DNA of 64,000 nucleotides from the NCBI RefSeq assembly GCF_004124275.1, contig NZ_CP027218.1:5651001-5715000 (forward strand), read 5' to 3'. Origin of the DNA: Pseudomonas sp. DTU12.3. GTDB taxonomy: Bacteria > Pseudomonadota > Gammaproteobacteria > Pseudomonadales > Pseudomonadaceae. The notes under the pieces are model-generated. The model was not told where the DNA came from. It did not search any database and saw only the letters and a list, made by a program, of their open reading frames with translations. Made by a program: the position numbers and the translations under genes. Positions 8,083 to 17,597 of the stretch are shown piece after piece; position 1 is the first letter of the stretch, and every line of letters starts with the position of its first letter.

Positions 8083-9092
8083 TACTTGACGCCCCGTGCT
8101 TGTACCAGCTGTTCAGACAGTTGATGTACGGCCATGGCGTACATCACGCTGCGGTTATAACGCGTGATCGCGTAGAAATTCTTCAGGCCCATCCAGTATT
8201 CAGGGCCGCTCTCGCCTTCGAGGCGAAATGCAGTCACCGGCATATCATCGCGCAGCGCATCATGACTTGACCAGCCCAGCGCCCGCAACTCTCCGACCGT
8301 CTTCGTCGGCTCGATGCCGGTGGTCAGGCCTTCGTCAACCTGATCGCCACGCACATCGGCGCGGCTGACCACTGGCTCACCGGCGACCCAGCCGTGACGC
8401 TTGAAGTAGCTCGCGACGCTGCCGATCGCATCGTCCGGGTTGTTCCAGATATTGATATGGCCGTCACCGTCGAAATCCACCGCATAGGCGCGAAAGCTGC
8501 TCGGCATGAACTGCGGCAAACCCATGGCCCCGGCGTACGAGCCTTTGAGGGTCAATGGATCGACCTGTTCTTCACGCGCCAGTAGCAGGAACTCACGCAG
8601 TTCCTTGCGGAAAAATTCGGCACGGGGAGGATAGTCGAAACCGAGCGTCGACAACGCATCGATCACCCGGTAATTACCGGTATTACGTCCGAAAAAGGTT
8701 TCAACGCCAATGATCGACACGATGACTTGTGCCGGTACGCCGTATTCCTGCTCGGCGCGGGCCAGCGTCGCCTCGTGCTGACGCCAGAAATCCACACCGC
8801 GGGCAATGCGCGCGTCGGTAATGAACATCGGGCGGTATTCTTTCCATTGCTTGACGCGCTCTGCGGGCCTGGAAATGGCGTCGAGAATCGCCTGCTTGCG
8901 CTGAGCCTCGCGAAATACCGCCATCAGTTGCTCACCGGCGAAACCATAGTCGCGGGTCATTTCACCGACGAACTCGGCCACCTGAGGCGAGCCTTCGTAT
9001 TCGCCGGCCAGCGCTTCCTGCATGCTGCCCAGGAGGCCCATCAGGCCTACCACTGGCGCGCATCGAGTCGCCCAGCCACGCATTACTTGCAT
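8082..9092 (-). CDS. mltB: Membrane-bound lytic murein transglycosylase B
   Basis: A 336-residue GH103 enzyme. The start MQVMRGWATR is preferred over the upstream frame because rodA ends at 9110. The N-terminal segment is hydrophobic and ends near QEALAGEYEG; there is no lipobox cysteine, so the product looks soluble-periplasmic (SltB-like). The catalytic glutamate is in IIGVETFFGRN, followed by LTLKGSYAGAMGLPQFMPSSF and VDFDGDGHINIWNNPDDAIGS. Unlike the relative at 1129-2451 it has no peptidoglycan-binding tail. It lies between rodA and rlpA and is coupled to rlpA. Confidence 0.95.
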   Translation of the reverse strand: MQVMRGWATRCAPVVGLMGLLGSMQEALAGEYEGSPQVAEFVGEMTRDYGFAGEQLMAVFREAQRKQAILDAISRPAERVKQWKEYRPMFITDARIARGVDFWRQHEATLARAEQEYGVPAQVIVSIIGVETFFGRNTGNYRVIDALSTLGFDYPPRAEFFRKELREFLLLAREEQVDPLTLKGSYAGAMGLPQFMPSSFRAYAVDFDGDGHINIWNNPDDAIGSVASYFKRHGWVAGEPVVSRADVRGDQVDEGLTTGIEPTKTVGELRALGWSSHDALRDDMPVTAFRLEGESGPEYWMGLKNFYAITRYNRSVMYAMAVHQLSEQLVQARGVK

Positions 9093-9109
9093 TGAACTCT
9101 TCACCTTAT

Positions 9110-10252
9110 TCAAACCTGTGCGATCCACTTGCGATGGGTATGGATCGACATCAAAACCCCAAACGCTGACAGCAGCGTCACCAGCGAAGTTCCTCCGTAG
9201 CTAATGAACGGCAACGGCACCCCTACGACCGGCAACAGGCCACTGACCATACCGATGTTGACGAAAACGTAAACAAAAAACGTCATGGTCAACGAACCGG
9301 CGAGCAATTTGCCGAACAGCGTTTGTGCCTGGGCGGTAATCACCAGCCCCCGGCCAATCAACAACAGATAGATCAATAGCAGCGCGCAGATGCCCACCAG
9401 GCCGAACTCTTCGCCGAGTACGGCAATGATGAAGTCGGTGTGGCTTTCCGGCAGGAAGTCCAGGTGCGACTGGGTGCCGAGCAGCCAGCCCTTGCCGAAG
9501 ACACCGCCGGAACCGATCGCCGCTTTCGACTGGATGATGTTCCAGCCGGTGCCCAGCGGATCGCTCTCAGGATCAAGGAATGTGAGGATTCGCTGCTTCT
9601 GGTAGTCGTGCATGATGAAAAACCACATCGCCACCGACACCGGGATCGCCGCCGCCAGCACGCTGAGAATCCAGCGCCAGCGCAGCCCGCCCATGAACAG
9701 CACGAACGCACCGCCCGCGAGGATCAACAGCGAAGTGCCGAGGTCTGGCTGACGCACGATCAGCACGAACGGCACGCCGATCAGCATCAGGCTGATGCCG
9801 ACGTGCTTGAGCTGCGGCGGCAAGGTGCGTTTGGACAGATACCAGGCGATGGTCGCCGGCATCAGGATCTTCATGAACTCCGAGGGCTGGAAACGAATCA
9901 CCCCGGGAATGTTGATCCAGCGTGTGGCGCCCATGGCGTTGTGGCCCATGATGTCCACCACCATCAGCAACACCACACCGACCACATAACCGAGCGGCAC
10001 CCAGCGCGCCATGAAACGTGGTTCGAGCTGGGCGATGACGATCATCGAGACCAGGCCGATGCCAAACGATGTGGCCTGTTTGCCGAGCAGATCCCAGCTC
10101 TTGCCGCTCGCCGAATACAGCACGAACAGGCTGCCGGCGGCGAGGATCAGCAGCAGGATCAGCAACGGGCCATCGATATGCAGTCTTTGCAGCAACGTCG
10201 CACGGCGACGCATCACATCCTCACTGGAGAGCATGCGATCAAAGTTATTCAT
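9110..10252 (-). CDS. rodA: Rod shape-determining glycosyltransferase RodA
   Basis: A 380-residue SEDS-family polytopic membrane protein that polymerises lipid II with its partner PBP2. The start is set at MNNFDRMLSSEDVM, overlapping the mrdA stop by 8 bp. About ten hydrophobic segments are visible. The family motifs FQPSEFMKI and, near the end, GVPLPFISYGGTSLVTLL are intact. It is translated from the same transcript as mrdA upstream, the fixed pair of the elongasome. Confidence 0.97.
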   Translation of the reverse strand: MNNFDRMLSSEDVMRRRATLLQRLHIDGPLLILLLILAAGSLFVLYSASGKSWDLLGKQATSFGIGLVSMIVIAQLEPRFMARWVPLGYVVGVVLLMVVDIMGHNAMGATRWINIPGVIRFQPSEFMKILMPATIAWYLSKRTLPPQLKHVGISLMLIGVPFVLIVRQPDLGTSLLILAGGAFVLFMGGLRWRWILSVLAAAIPVSVAMWFFIMHDYQKQRILTFLDPESDPLGTGWNIIQSKAAIGSGGVFGKGWLLGTQSHLDFLPESHTDFIIAVLGEEFGLVGICALLLIYLLLIGRGLVITAQAQTLFGKLLAGSLTMTFFVYVFVNIGMVSGLLPVVGVPLPFISYGGTSLVTLLSAFGVLMSIHTHRKWIAQV

Positions 10253-12140
10253 CACGGGCCGTAGCCTCCGCACTGATTGGGCTGGCGTATTCGGCCTTCA
10301 AACGTCCGTCCTGATCGAGCAGCCAGGCGTCCATGACCTGACGCACGACGGGCGCAGCGACGCCGGACCCGGACTCGCCGTTCTCGACCATCACCGAGAC
10401 CACGATTCGCGGGTCATCGGCCGGGGCAAATCCAACGAACAAGGCGTGGTCGCGGTGGCGTTCCTGAACCTTGGAGCGGTCGTACTTCTCACCTTGCTTG
10501 ATCGCGACGACCTGGGCGGTACCCGACTTGCCGGCGATGCGGTATTGCGCACCGATGGCGGCTTTGCGCGCGGTACCGCGAGCACCGTGCATCACCTGCT
10601 GCATGCCGTGGTTGACCTTGTTCCAGTCCGACGGATCGCGCAGGACAATGTCCGGCATCGGGTTTTCGTCAACCGGCTTCACCCCTTCGAGGGATTTCGC
10701 CAGGTGTGGACGGTTCCACACGCCTTTGTTGGCCACCAGTGCCGTGGCCTGGGCCAGTTGCAGCGGGGTCGATTGCATGTAGCCCTGGCCGATCCCGAGA
10801 ATCAGCGTTTCACCCGGGAACCACGCCTGTTTGCGCGTCGCCCGCTTCCATTCGCGCGACGGCATCAGGCCTGGAGATTCTTCGAACATGTCCAGCGAGA
10901 CCTTCTGGCCGATGCCGAACTTGTTCATGTACGTCGACAACCGATCGATGCCGAGCTTGTGGGCCAGGTCATAGAAATAGGTGTCGTTGGAACGCATGAT
11001 CGCCGTGTCGAGGTCGACAAAGCCGTCACCGGTGCGGTTCCAGTTGCGGTATTTGTGATCGTAGTTGGGCAGCATGTAGTAGCCCGGGTCGAACACCCGG
11101 CTCGAAGCCGTGACTACGCCGGAATCAAGACCGGCAATCGCCACCGCCGGTTTGATCGTCGAACCCGGCGGATACAGACCGCGCAATACGCGGTTGAACA
11201 GCGGTCGGTCGATCGAGTCGCGCAACTCGGCGTACGCCTTGAAGCTGATGCCGGTAACGAACAGGTTCGGGTCGAAGCTCGGCTGACTGACCATCGCCAG
11301 CACTTCACCGGTCTTCGGATCGAGCGCAACCACCGCGCCACGACGTCCGCCCAACGCTGCCTCGGCGGCTTCCTGCAACTTGATGTCGAGGCTGAGGACG
11401 ATGTCCTTGCCGGGAATCGGATCGGTGCGCTTGAGCACGCGCAAGACGCGGCCACGGGCGTTGGTCTCGACTTCTTCGTAACCGACCTGACCGTGCAATT
11501 CCGGCTCGTAGAAACGCTCGATACCGGTTTTGCCAATGTGATGGGTGCCGCTGTAGTTGACCGGATCGAGGCTCTTCAGCTCTTTCTCGTTGATCCGCCC
11601 CATGTAACCCACCGAGTGCGCAAAATGCGCGCCCTGCGGGTAGTGACGGACCAGCTGCGCGACCACTTCCACGCCGGGCAGGCGGAACTGGTTCACGGCG
11701 ATGCGGGCGATCTGCTCTTCAGTCAGCTCGAACAGGATCGGCACCGGCTCGAACGGCCGACGGCCCTGACGCATGCGCTTCTCGAAAATCCCCCGGTCCT
11801 CGGGCGTCAGCTCCAGCACTTCGACGATGACGTCGAGCACTTGCTGCCAGTCGCCGGAGCGCTCGCGGGTCATGCTCAGGCTGAAGCTTGGACGGTTGTC
11901 CGCCACCACCACGCCGTTGCGGTCGAAAATCAGCCCGCGCGTCGGCGGAATCGGCTGCACGTGGACGCGGTTGTTTTCCGACAGCGTCGAGTGGTACTCG
12001 TACTGGATCACCTGCAAGTAATACAGCCGCGCAATCAACACGCCGATCAGCATCACGATCGCAATGGCCCCGAACACGACGCGGCTACGCACCAGGCGTG
12101 CGTCCTTTTCGTGGTCCTTGATGCGGATCGGCTGAGACAT
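10245..12140 (-). CDS. mrdA: Penicillin-binding protein 2 (peptidoglycan transpeptidase MrdA)
   Basis: A 631-residue class B PBP, the elongasome transpeptidase. The start is MSQPIRIKDH; the frame runs further to 12191 but that section overlaps the intergenic side of rlmH. A single N-terminal membrane helix (VVFGAIAIVMLIGVLIARLY) precedes the dimerisation domain and the transpeptidase domain with STIK (in YPPGSTIKPAVAIAG), SND and KSGTAQ. The gene follows rlmH by 10 bp and overlaps rodA by 8 bp. Confidence 0.97.
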   Translation of the reverse strand: MSQPIRIKDHEKDARLVRSRVVFGAIAIVMLIGVLIARLYYLQVIQYEYHSTLSENNRVHVQPIPPTRGLIFDRNGVVVADNRPSFSLSMTRERSGDWQQVLDVIVEVLELTPEDRGIFEKRMRQGRRPFEPVPILFELTEEQIARIAVNQFRLPGVEVVAQLVRHYPQGAHFAHSVGYMGRINEKELKSLDPVNYSGTHHIGKTGIERFYEPELHGQVGYEEVETNARGRVLRVLKRTDPIPGKDIVLSLDIKLQEAAEAALGGRRGAVVALDPKTGEVLAMVSQPSFDPNLFVTGISFKAYAELRDSIDRPLFNRVLRGLYPPGSTIKPAVAIAGLDSGVVTASSRVFDPGYYMLPNYDHKYRNWNRTGDGFVDLDTAIMRSNDTYFYDLAHKLGIDRLSTYMNKFGIGQKVSLDMFEESPGLMPSREWKRATRKQAWFPGETLILGIGQGYMQSTPLQLAQATALVANKGVWNRPHLAKSLEGVKPVDENPMPDIVLRDPSDWNKVNHGMQQVMHGARGTARKAAIGAQYRIAGKSGTAQVVAIKQGEKYDRSKVQERHRDHALFVGFAPADDPRIVVSVMVENGESGSGVAAPVVRQVMDAWLLDQDGRLKAEYASPISAEATARDE

Positions 12141-12150
12141 GAGGGCAGGA

Positions 12151-12618
12151 TTACTTGTGGTAAGGGTGACCGGACAACACGGTCCAGGCACGATACAACT
12201 GTTCGCCGATGAGGATCCGCACCAACGGGTGCGGCAACGTCAGCGGCGACAACGACCAGCGCTGATCGGCGCGGGCGCAGACTTCCGGCGCCAGCCCTTC
12301 CGGGCCACCGACCATGAAATTGACCGTGCGCGAATCCAGCCGCCAACGGTCGAGTTCGACCGCCAGTTGCTCGGTGCTCCAGGGCTTGCCGTGGACTTCC
12401 AGCGTGACGATCCGCTCGTTCGGCCCGACCTTGGCCAGCATGGCTTCGCCTTCCTGGCGGATGAAACGGGCCACGTCGGCATTCTTGCCACGGGTATTGA
12501 GCGGAATTTCCACCAGTTCCAGCGCCAGCTCGGACGGAAGACGCTTGGCATATTCATGCCAGCCTTCTTCCACCCACTTGGGCATACGTGAACCGACAGC
12601 GATCAGGCGCAGTCGCAC
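12151..12618 (-). CDS. rlmH: 23S rRNA (pseudouridine1915-N3)-methyltransferase RlmH
   Basis: A 155-residue SPOUT-class methyltransferase acting on assembled 70S ribosomes. The typical [19 protein letters not shown] start, the ALVEIP-like middle, and the C-terminal knot motifs [13 protein letters not shown] and [25 protein letters not shown] are all present. Length equals the E. coli protein. It is separated from rsfS by 9 bp, and the pair is usually co-transcribed. Confidence 0.97.
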   Translation of the reverse strand: MRLRLIAVGSRMPKWVEEGWHEYAKRLPSELALELVEIPLNTRGKNADVARFIRQEGEAMLAKVGPNERIVTLEVHGKPWSTEQLAVELDRWRLDSRTVNFMVGGPEGLAPEVCARADQRWSLSPLTLPHPLVRILIGEQLYRAWTVLSGHPYHK

Positions 12619-12627
12619 AGCAATCCC

Positions 12628-13122
12628 TTACAGCTGGTCTTTGTTGAGCTTGGTGAAATGCTCGTGGGTGTTTTCCGGGCTGTGGTGCTTGGCGTCGGCC
12701 GCACGGCTTTGCTCGGCACCGGCCCACAGGCGTTCCAGGTCATAGAACTGACGTGCCGAGGCAGTCATCATGTGCACGATCACCAGGTCCAGGTCCAACA
12801 GCACCCAGTCGCTGTCGCCCTTGCCTTCTTCGCCCAGCGGCTTGGCGCCCTGCTTTTTGACTTCTTCGCGAACCTTGTCGAGCATCGCGTTGATCTGGCG
12901 GTTGGAAGTACCGGTGGCGATGATCATGTAGTCAGTGATGCTCTGCTTGTCGCGAACATCGATGATCTGGATGTCTTGTGCCTTGACGTCTTCCAGGGCA
13001 GCTACGGCCAGCTTGACCAGTTCGTCGCCCTTCAGCGGCTCATTGGTATTGACCGGCTCTGGCAGCGGAGCGCTCTTGAATGTGCCTTTGCGTTTTACTT
13101 TCGGTAGGTCTTTGTCAGTCAT
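12628..13122 (-). CDS. rsfS: Ribosome silencing factor RsfS
   Basis: RsfS binds uL14 and blocks joining of 30S and 50S subunits in slow growth. The start is taken at MTDKDLPKVKRK, giving 164 residues; the family core (LVKLAVAALEDVKAQDIQIIDVRD, DYMIIATGTSNRQINAMLDKV, DSDWVLLDLDLVIVHMM) lies at about residues 45-140. The protein carries a basic N-terminal extension of about 40 residues and a C-terminal tail that E. coli RsfS lacks, as is common in Pseudomonas. Confidence 0.95.
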   Translation of the reverse strand: MTDKDLPKVKRKGTFKSAPLPEPVNTNEPLKGDELVKLAVAALEDVKAQDIQIIDVRDKQSITDYMIIATGTSNRQINAMLDKVREEVKKQGAKPLGEEGKGDSDWVLLDLDLVIVHMMTASARQFYDLERLWAGAEQSRAADAKHHSPENTHEHFTKLNKDQL

Positions 13123-13194
13123 ATAAAACTCGTTTTGCTCATATATTCGGCGGCTTGGCGACACGTGGATTCGTATCAGTGAAGCACGCCTTGT

Positions 13195-13920
13195 TCAGTT
13201 CGACGCACGGTAAAGACCGTGCGCATCGATGTAGGCCAGGACCGCGTCGGGCACCAGGAAACGTACCGACTTACCGCTGGCCAGCAGTTGACGGATCTGG
13301 GTGGCGGAAACCGCGAGCGGTGTCTGCCAGACGAATGCAATCTGTCCGCTCGGCCCTTTCAGGGCCAGCGGGTCGCTCACCGAACGCGCTGCCAGCAGGT
13401 TGCGCAAGGCATCCGGCGGTTCGCTGTCGGCGTCCGGGCGCTGTAGCACCAGGATGTGGCAATGCTGGAGCAACTCTTCCCAGCGATGCCAAGTGGGCAG
13501 GCCGCAAAATGCGTCCCAGCCCAAAAGCAGAAAAACCTGGGTCTCGGCGGGCATTTCGGCACGCATCAACTCCAGGGTATCAATGGTGTAGGACGGTTTG
13601 TCCCGCTGCAATTCGCGGGCGTCCACCACCAGCGGCGGCACTCCGGCCACCGCGCACTCGACCATCGCCAGGCGGTCCTGCGCCGACACTTGCGGCGTGT
13701 TGCGATGCGGCGGCCGCGCGCTTGGCGTCAGGCGCAACTCATCGAGCGCCAGCGCTTCGGCGACTTCCAGTCCGCCGCGCAGATGGCCGATGTGCACCGG
13801 ATCGAACGTGCCGCCCAGTACGCCAATGCGCCGTGGACGGGACTCGCTGCCGGATTGCGGCGCTGTCAGGTCGAGGTCGGTCAAGTCAGACCGTCGCCTG
13901 GCCGCGCAACTGACCATCAC
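13195..13920 (-). CDS. nadD: Nicotinate-nucleotide adenylyltransferase NadD
   Basis: NadD converts nicotinate mononucleotide and ATP to deamido-NAD. The nucleotidyltransferase signature [15 protein letters not shown] is clear, followed by [15 protein letters not shown] and, near the end, the ISxTxIR-type SATQIRQLL. The start is unsure. The longest frame (GTG 13920, ATG 13917) overlaps the proA 3' end by about 35 bp. A TTG at 13884 sits one base after the proA stop and would give a compact join without overlap. Both leave the catalytic domain intact. Confidence 0.93.
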   Translation of the reverse strand: MMVSCAARRRSDLTDLDLTAPQSGSESRPRRIGVLGGTFDPVHIGHLRGGLEVAEALALDELRLTPSARPPHRNTPQVSAQDRLAMVECAVAGVPPLVVDARELQRDKPSYTIDTLELMRAEMPAETQVFLLLGWDAFCGLPTWHRWEELLQHCHILVLQRPDADSEPPDALRNLLAARSVSDPLALKGPSGQIAFVWQTPLAVSATQIRQLLASGKSVRFLVPDAVLAYIDAHGLYRASN

Positions 13921-15157
13921 CGACCACGATGTACTTCTCGCAGGTCAGTCCTTCGAGGCCCACCGGGCCACGGGCGTGCAGCTTATCAGTAGAAATGCCG
14001 ATCTCGGCACCCAATCCGTATTCAAATCCATCGGCAAAGCACGTCGGAGTGTTGATCATCACCGACGCCGAGTCGACTTCCGCGACAAAACGACGGGTGT
14101 CGGCGAGGTTTTCGCTGACGATCGAGTCGGTGTGATGCGAGCCGTAATGGTTGATGTGTTCGATCGCCTGATCCAGACCGTCGACCACACGGATCGACAG
14201 GATCGGCGCCAGATACTCGGTGTTCCAGTCGTCTTCGCTGGCGGCAACCGCGTCGATGATCGCCCGGGTGCGCTCGCAGCCACGCAGCTCGACGCCTTTT
14301 TCGCGGAACTGGGCCGCCATCGACGGCAGGAAATCCTTGGCAACAGTCTGGTCAACCAACAGCGTTTCCATCGCACCGCAGATACCGTAGCGATAGGTCT
14401 TGGCATTGAAGGCGATGCGCTGGGCTTTCGGCAGATCGGCGTGGGCACTGACGTAAACGTGGCAAATGCCGTCCAGATGCTTGATCACCGGTACGCGGGC
14501 ATCGCGGCTGATACGTTCGATCAAGCCACGGCCACCGCGCGGCACGATCACGTCGACGTACTCGGGCATGGTGATCATCGCGCCGACAGCCGCACGATCG
14601 GTGGTTTCGACCACTTGCACCACGGCGGCGGGCAATTCGGCCTCGGCCAGACCGCGCTGAATGCAGGTGGCAATGGCACGGTTGGAATGAATCGCCTCGG
14701 AGCCACCGCGCAGGATGGTCGCGTTGCCGGACTTCAGGCACAGGCTGGCGGCATCGATGGTCACGTTGGGACGGGATTCGTAGATGATCCCGATCACGCC
14801 CAGCGGCACGCGCATCTTGCCGACCTGAATGCCCGACGGACGGAAGCTCATGTCACGGATCGCGCCGACCGGGTCCGGCAGCGCAGCCACCTGGCGCAGA
14901 CCGACGATCATGCCGTCGATGCGCGCCGGGGTCAGTTCCAGACGTTCCAGCAAAGCGGGCTCGAGACCATTGGCGCGGCCGGCGGCCAGATCCTGTTCAT
15001 TGGCTGCAGCAAGCTCGGCGCGCGCGGCGTCCAGTGCATTGGCAGCAGCCTGCAAGGCGCGGTTTTTCTGCGCGGTGCTGGCACGGCCGATGACCCGGGA
15101 GGCTTCGCGGGCGGCGCGACCCAATCGGGTCATGTAGTCAAGAACGGACTCAGTCAT
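13886..15157 (-). CDS. proA: Glutamate-5-semialdehyde dehydrogenase (gamma-glutamyl phosphate reductase) ProA
   Basis: A 423-residue NADPH-dependent enzyme of proline synthesis, reducing gamma-glutamyl phosphate. The start [21 protein letters not shown] is chosen inside a longer frame to 15244 that would overlap the promoter. Motifs seen are the NAD-binding [18 protein letters not shown] stretch, the catalytic cysteine in [23 protein letters not shown] and [12 protein letters not shown] at the end. The gene is head of the proA-nadD-rsfS-rlmH-mrdA-rodA string and is divergent from mpg. Confidence 0.97.
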   Translation of the reverse strand: MTESVLDYMTRLGRAAREASRVIGRASTAQKNRALQAAANALDAARAELAAANEQDLAAGRANGLEPALLERLELTPARIDGMIVGLRQVAALPDPVGAIRDMSFRPSGIQVGKMRVPLGVIGIIYESRPNVTIDAASLCLKSGNATILRGGSEAIHSNRAIATCIQRGLAEAELPAAVVQVVETTDRAAVGAMITMPEYVDVIVPRGGRGLIERISRDARVPVIKHLDGICHVYVSAHADLPKAQRIAFNAKTYRYGICGAMETLLVDQTVAKDFLPSMAAQFREKGVELRGCERTRAIIDAVAASEDDWNTEYLAPILSIRVVDGLDQAIEHINHYGSHHTDSIVSENLADTRRFVAEVDSASVMINTPTCFADGFEYGLGAEIGISTDKLHARGPVGLEGLTCEKYIVVGDGQLRGQATV

Positions 15158-15334
15158 GGTCTGCTGGGGTCTTGGCAAAGAGGAAAGCGGCAGATTATAG
15201 CTGTCGCGTCCCGGGACTAACAGCGGTGACGGGCGGATGGTCAAAATGAACCGCGAATCGCCGACGTTCAGGCGTAATTAAGCTGCGGATTGTTATCATC
15301 ACGATCTCTTCAGCCTGGATAAACCTTGCCTGCC

Positions 15335-16030
15335 ATGTCCAACCTGACCGTTCGTTCCCACGCCGAGCGCCTGCCGCTGGGGCTCCCGGACGCTTTTTTT
15401 GACCGCGACGCCCAAGTGCTGGCCAAGGAATTGCTCGGTAAAGTCATCCGTCATCGCGTCGGCGACCTCTGGCTCAGCACGCGGATCATCGAAACCGAAG
15501 CGTATTACTGCGCGGAAAAAGGCAGCCACGCGTCTCTTGGCTACACAGAAAAGCGTAAGGCTTTGTTTCTTGATGGCGGCCACATTTATATGTATTACGC
15601 CCGTGGCGGCGATTCGCTGAACTTCAGCGCCCAAGGCCCAGGCAATGCGGTGCTGATCAAATCGGCTTATCCATGGGTCGATGAAATCAGTGGCCCGGCG
15701 AGTCTGGCGCAGATGCTGTTGAACAATCCCGATGCTCAGGGCCGTGCGCGACCGTCACAGAAACTCTGCGGCGGGCAAACTTTGCTGTGCAAGGCACTGG
15801 GGCTGAAAGTACCGGTGTGGGATGCCAAGCGTTTCGATCATGAAGTGCTTCTGGTAGAAGACACCGGGCCTGCGCCTGCGCACATTATCCAGACCACCCG
15901 TTTGGGCATTCCCCACGGCCGTGACGAACACTTGATGTACCGCTTCGTCGACGCAGCCTATGCGCAATGGTGCACACGGAACCCGCTGCGACGCGGTCAG
16001 GTCGAAGGCCGCGACTATTTCCTGCTGTAA
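15335..16030 (+). CDS. mpg: DNA-3-methyladenine glycosylase (MPG/AAG family)
   Basis: A 231-residue base-excision enzyme for alkylated and deaminated purines. The start is ATG 15335 (MSNLTVRSHAERLPLG), three codons inside a TTG-initiated frame. Family landmarks are LAKELLGKVIRH, the catalytic glutamate in RIIETEAYY, HASLGYTEKRKALFLDGGHIYMYYARGG and GNAVLIKSAYP. It is of the mammalian AAG fold rather than TagA or AlkA. It sits alone, divergent from proA, and a REPIN follows the stop. Confidence 0.92.
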   Translation: MSNLTVRSHAERLPLGLPDAFFDRDAQVLAKELLGKVIRHRVGDLWLSTRIIETEAYYCAEKGSHASLGYTEKRKALFLDGGHIYMYYARGGDSLNFSAQGPGNAVLIKSAYPWVDEISGPASLAQMLLNNPDAQGRARPSQKLCGGQTLLCKALGLKVPVWDAKRFDHEVLLVEDTGPAPAHIIQTTRLGIPHGRDEHLMYRFVDAAYAQWCTRNPLRRGQVEGRDYFLL

Positions 16031-16042
16031 ACACAAACCCAT

Positions 16043-16124
16043 GTAGGAGCTGCCGAAGGCTGCGATCTTTTGATCTTGTTTTAAGTATCAGGATCAAAAG
16101 ATCGCAGCCTTCGGCAGCTCCTAC
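16043..16124. repeat. REPIN-like inverted repeat, family A
   Basis: GTAGGAGCTGCCGAAGGCTG…CGATCTTTTGATC and its inverted partner enclose about 18 bp. It lies between the mpg stop and the DedA-PAP2 gene. Confidence 0.9.
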
Positions 16125-16157
16125 ACGGGGGCCATTAATGATTTGGAGTTTTTTGGT

Positions 16158-17474
16158 ATGGGCCCATGGCTCGATAGCGTGACCGGCTGGCTGGCAGCCA
16201 ACCCGCAGTGGCTGGCCGCAGCAGTATTCATTGTCGCTTGCGTGGAATGCCTGGCGATTGCCGGTTTGATCGTGCCCGGCACGGTGTTGTTGTTTGCCAT
16301 CGCGGTGCTCGCCGGCAGCGGCGCACTGTCGCTGAGTGAAACCTTGCTGCTGGGTTTCCTTGGCGGGATTCTCGGCGATCTGATCTCGTATTTCCTCGGC
16401 CGCCACTTCCACCAGAACATCCGCCGTCTGCCGGGGCTGCGTCATCATCCGGAATGGATGGCCGGTGCCGAGAGCTACTTCCAGCGTTACGGCATCGCCA
16501 GTCTGCTGGTCGGGCGTTTTATTGGCCCGTTGCGGCCGATGTTGCCGATGGTCGCCGGCATGTGCGACATGCCCTTCCCGCGTTTCGCCGCCGTCAGCCT
16601 GCTGGCCGCTGCTGGCTGGAGCGTCGCGTACCTGTTGCCGGGCTGGGCCACTGGCGCGGCGATTCGCCTGCCATTGCCGGAAGGTTTCTGGCTGCAAGCC
16701 GGGATTGTCGCGGCCAGTATTGCCGTGATGGTCGGCCTTAGCGTCAACAGCAGCTTGCGCCGCCACCGTCGCGCGACGATATGGATCAGCAGCATGAGCC
16801 TGTTGATCCTGATCGGCCTGTTCGTCGGCTATCCGTACCTGACAGCACTCGACCAAGGCGTGATGACGCTGGTGCAGGAACATCGCCAACCGATGCTCGA
16901 TGAGATCGCGGTGACGTTCACCCTGATCGGCGAATTCCGCAACATGCTGATGTTCAGCGCCCTGCTCACCGGCCTGTTGTTGCTGTGCCGGCAATGGCGC
17001 CAGGCAATTTTCGCCGGCGGCGTGTTGCTGTGCACAGCATTGCTCAACACCGGTACAAAGATGTTTTTCGCCCGGGTGCGCCCGGAAGTGCTGAGTGACC
17101 CACTGACCAGTTACAGCATGCCGAGTGGTCACGCTTCGGGTTCGTTTGCGCTGTTTCTGGTACTCGCGGTGCTCGCCGGCCGTGGGCAACCGCCGCGCAT
17201 GCGCCTGACCTGGCTGCTGCTCGGGTGCATTCCGGCGCTGTCGATTGCCTTGTCGCGGGTTTATCTCGGGGCGCACTGGCCGACGGATGTTCTGGCGGGG
17301 GCGATGCTGGCGACGTGCGTGTGTGCGGCGGGGTTGTGGCTGAGCCAGCGCAAGGCGCCGCTGAATGCGATGCCGGTCAGGGTCTGGTGGCTGGTTTTGC
17401 CGGCGCTGGTGGTGTTGTTCAGTTTGTTTGTGTTTCGGCATTTGCCGGGGACGATGTTGCGTTACGCGTATTGA
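16158..17474 (+). CDS. DedA-family domain fused to PAP2 phosphatase
   Basis: A 438-residue membrane protein starting at ATG 16158, 9 nt after a TTGGAG ribosome site. Residues 1 to about 200 are a DedA/SNARE-associated domain: ECLAIAGLIVPGTVLLF, GGILGDLISYFLGRHF, YFQRYGIASLLVGRFIGPLRP, with the conserved Arg and Gly. Residues about 220-430 are a PAP2 phosphatase with all three active-site motifs: KMFFARVRP (KxxxxxxRP), SMPSGH and SRVYLGAHWPTD. DedA proteins flip undecaprenyl phosphate and PAP2 enzymes dephosphorylate undecaprenyl or phosphatidylglycerol phosphates. The fusion suggests coupled lipid-carrier dephosphorylation and return. A stand-alone DedA is at 34008. Confidence 0.9.
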   Translation: MGPWLDSVTGWLAANPQWLAAAVFIVACVECLAIAGLIVPGTVLLFAIAVLAGSGALSLSETLLLGFLGGILGDLISYFLGRHFHQNIRRLPGLRHHPEWMAGAESYFQRYGIASLLVGRFIGPLRPMLPMVAGMCDMPFPRFAAVSLLAAAGWSVAYLLPGWATGAAIRLPLPEGFWLQAGIVAASIAVMVGLSVNSSLRRHRRATIWISSMSLLILIGLFVGYPYLTALDQGVMTLVQEHRQPMLDEIAVTFTLIGEFRNMLMFSALLTGLLLLCRQWRQAIFAGGVLLCTALLNTGTKMFFARVRPEVLSDPLTSYSMPSGHASGSFALFLVLAVLAGRGQPPRMRLTWLLLGCIPALSIALSRVYLGAHWPTDVLAGAMLATCVCAAGLWLSQRKAPLNAMPVRVWWLVLPALVVLFSLFVFRHLPGTMLRYAY

Positions 17475-17590
17475 AGATCAACAGATCGCAGCCTGCGGCA
17501 GCTCCTACATGGGATTCCATTTCACGCCCGACACATCGCGCGCATGTGGAATCAAATCGTGTAGGAGCTGCCGCAGGCTGCGATCTTTTA
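17475..17590. repeat. REPIN-like inverted repeat, family A
   Basis: Two inverted family-A units (AGATCGCAGCCTGCGGCAGC… and complement) are separated by about 50 bp. It fills the whole gap between the convergent DedA-PAP2 and LON-domain genes and could serve as a two-way transcript end. Confidence 0.85.
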
Positions 17591-17597
17591 CGATGTT

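Noticed and set aside
10011-12212. A 733-codon plus-strand frame opposite rodA and mrdA
   Set aside because: It spans two core genes in antisense and has shadow composition (His, Arg, Gln, Asp rich).
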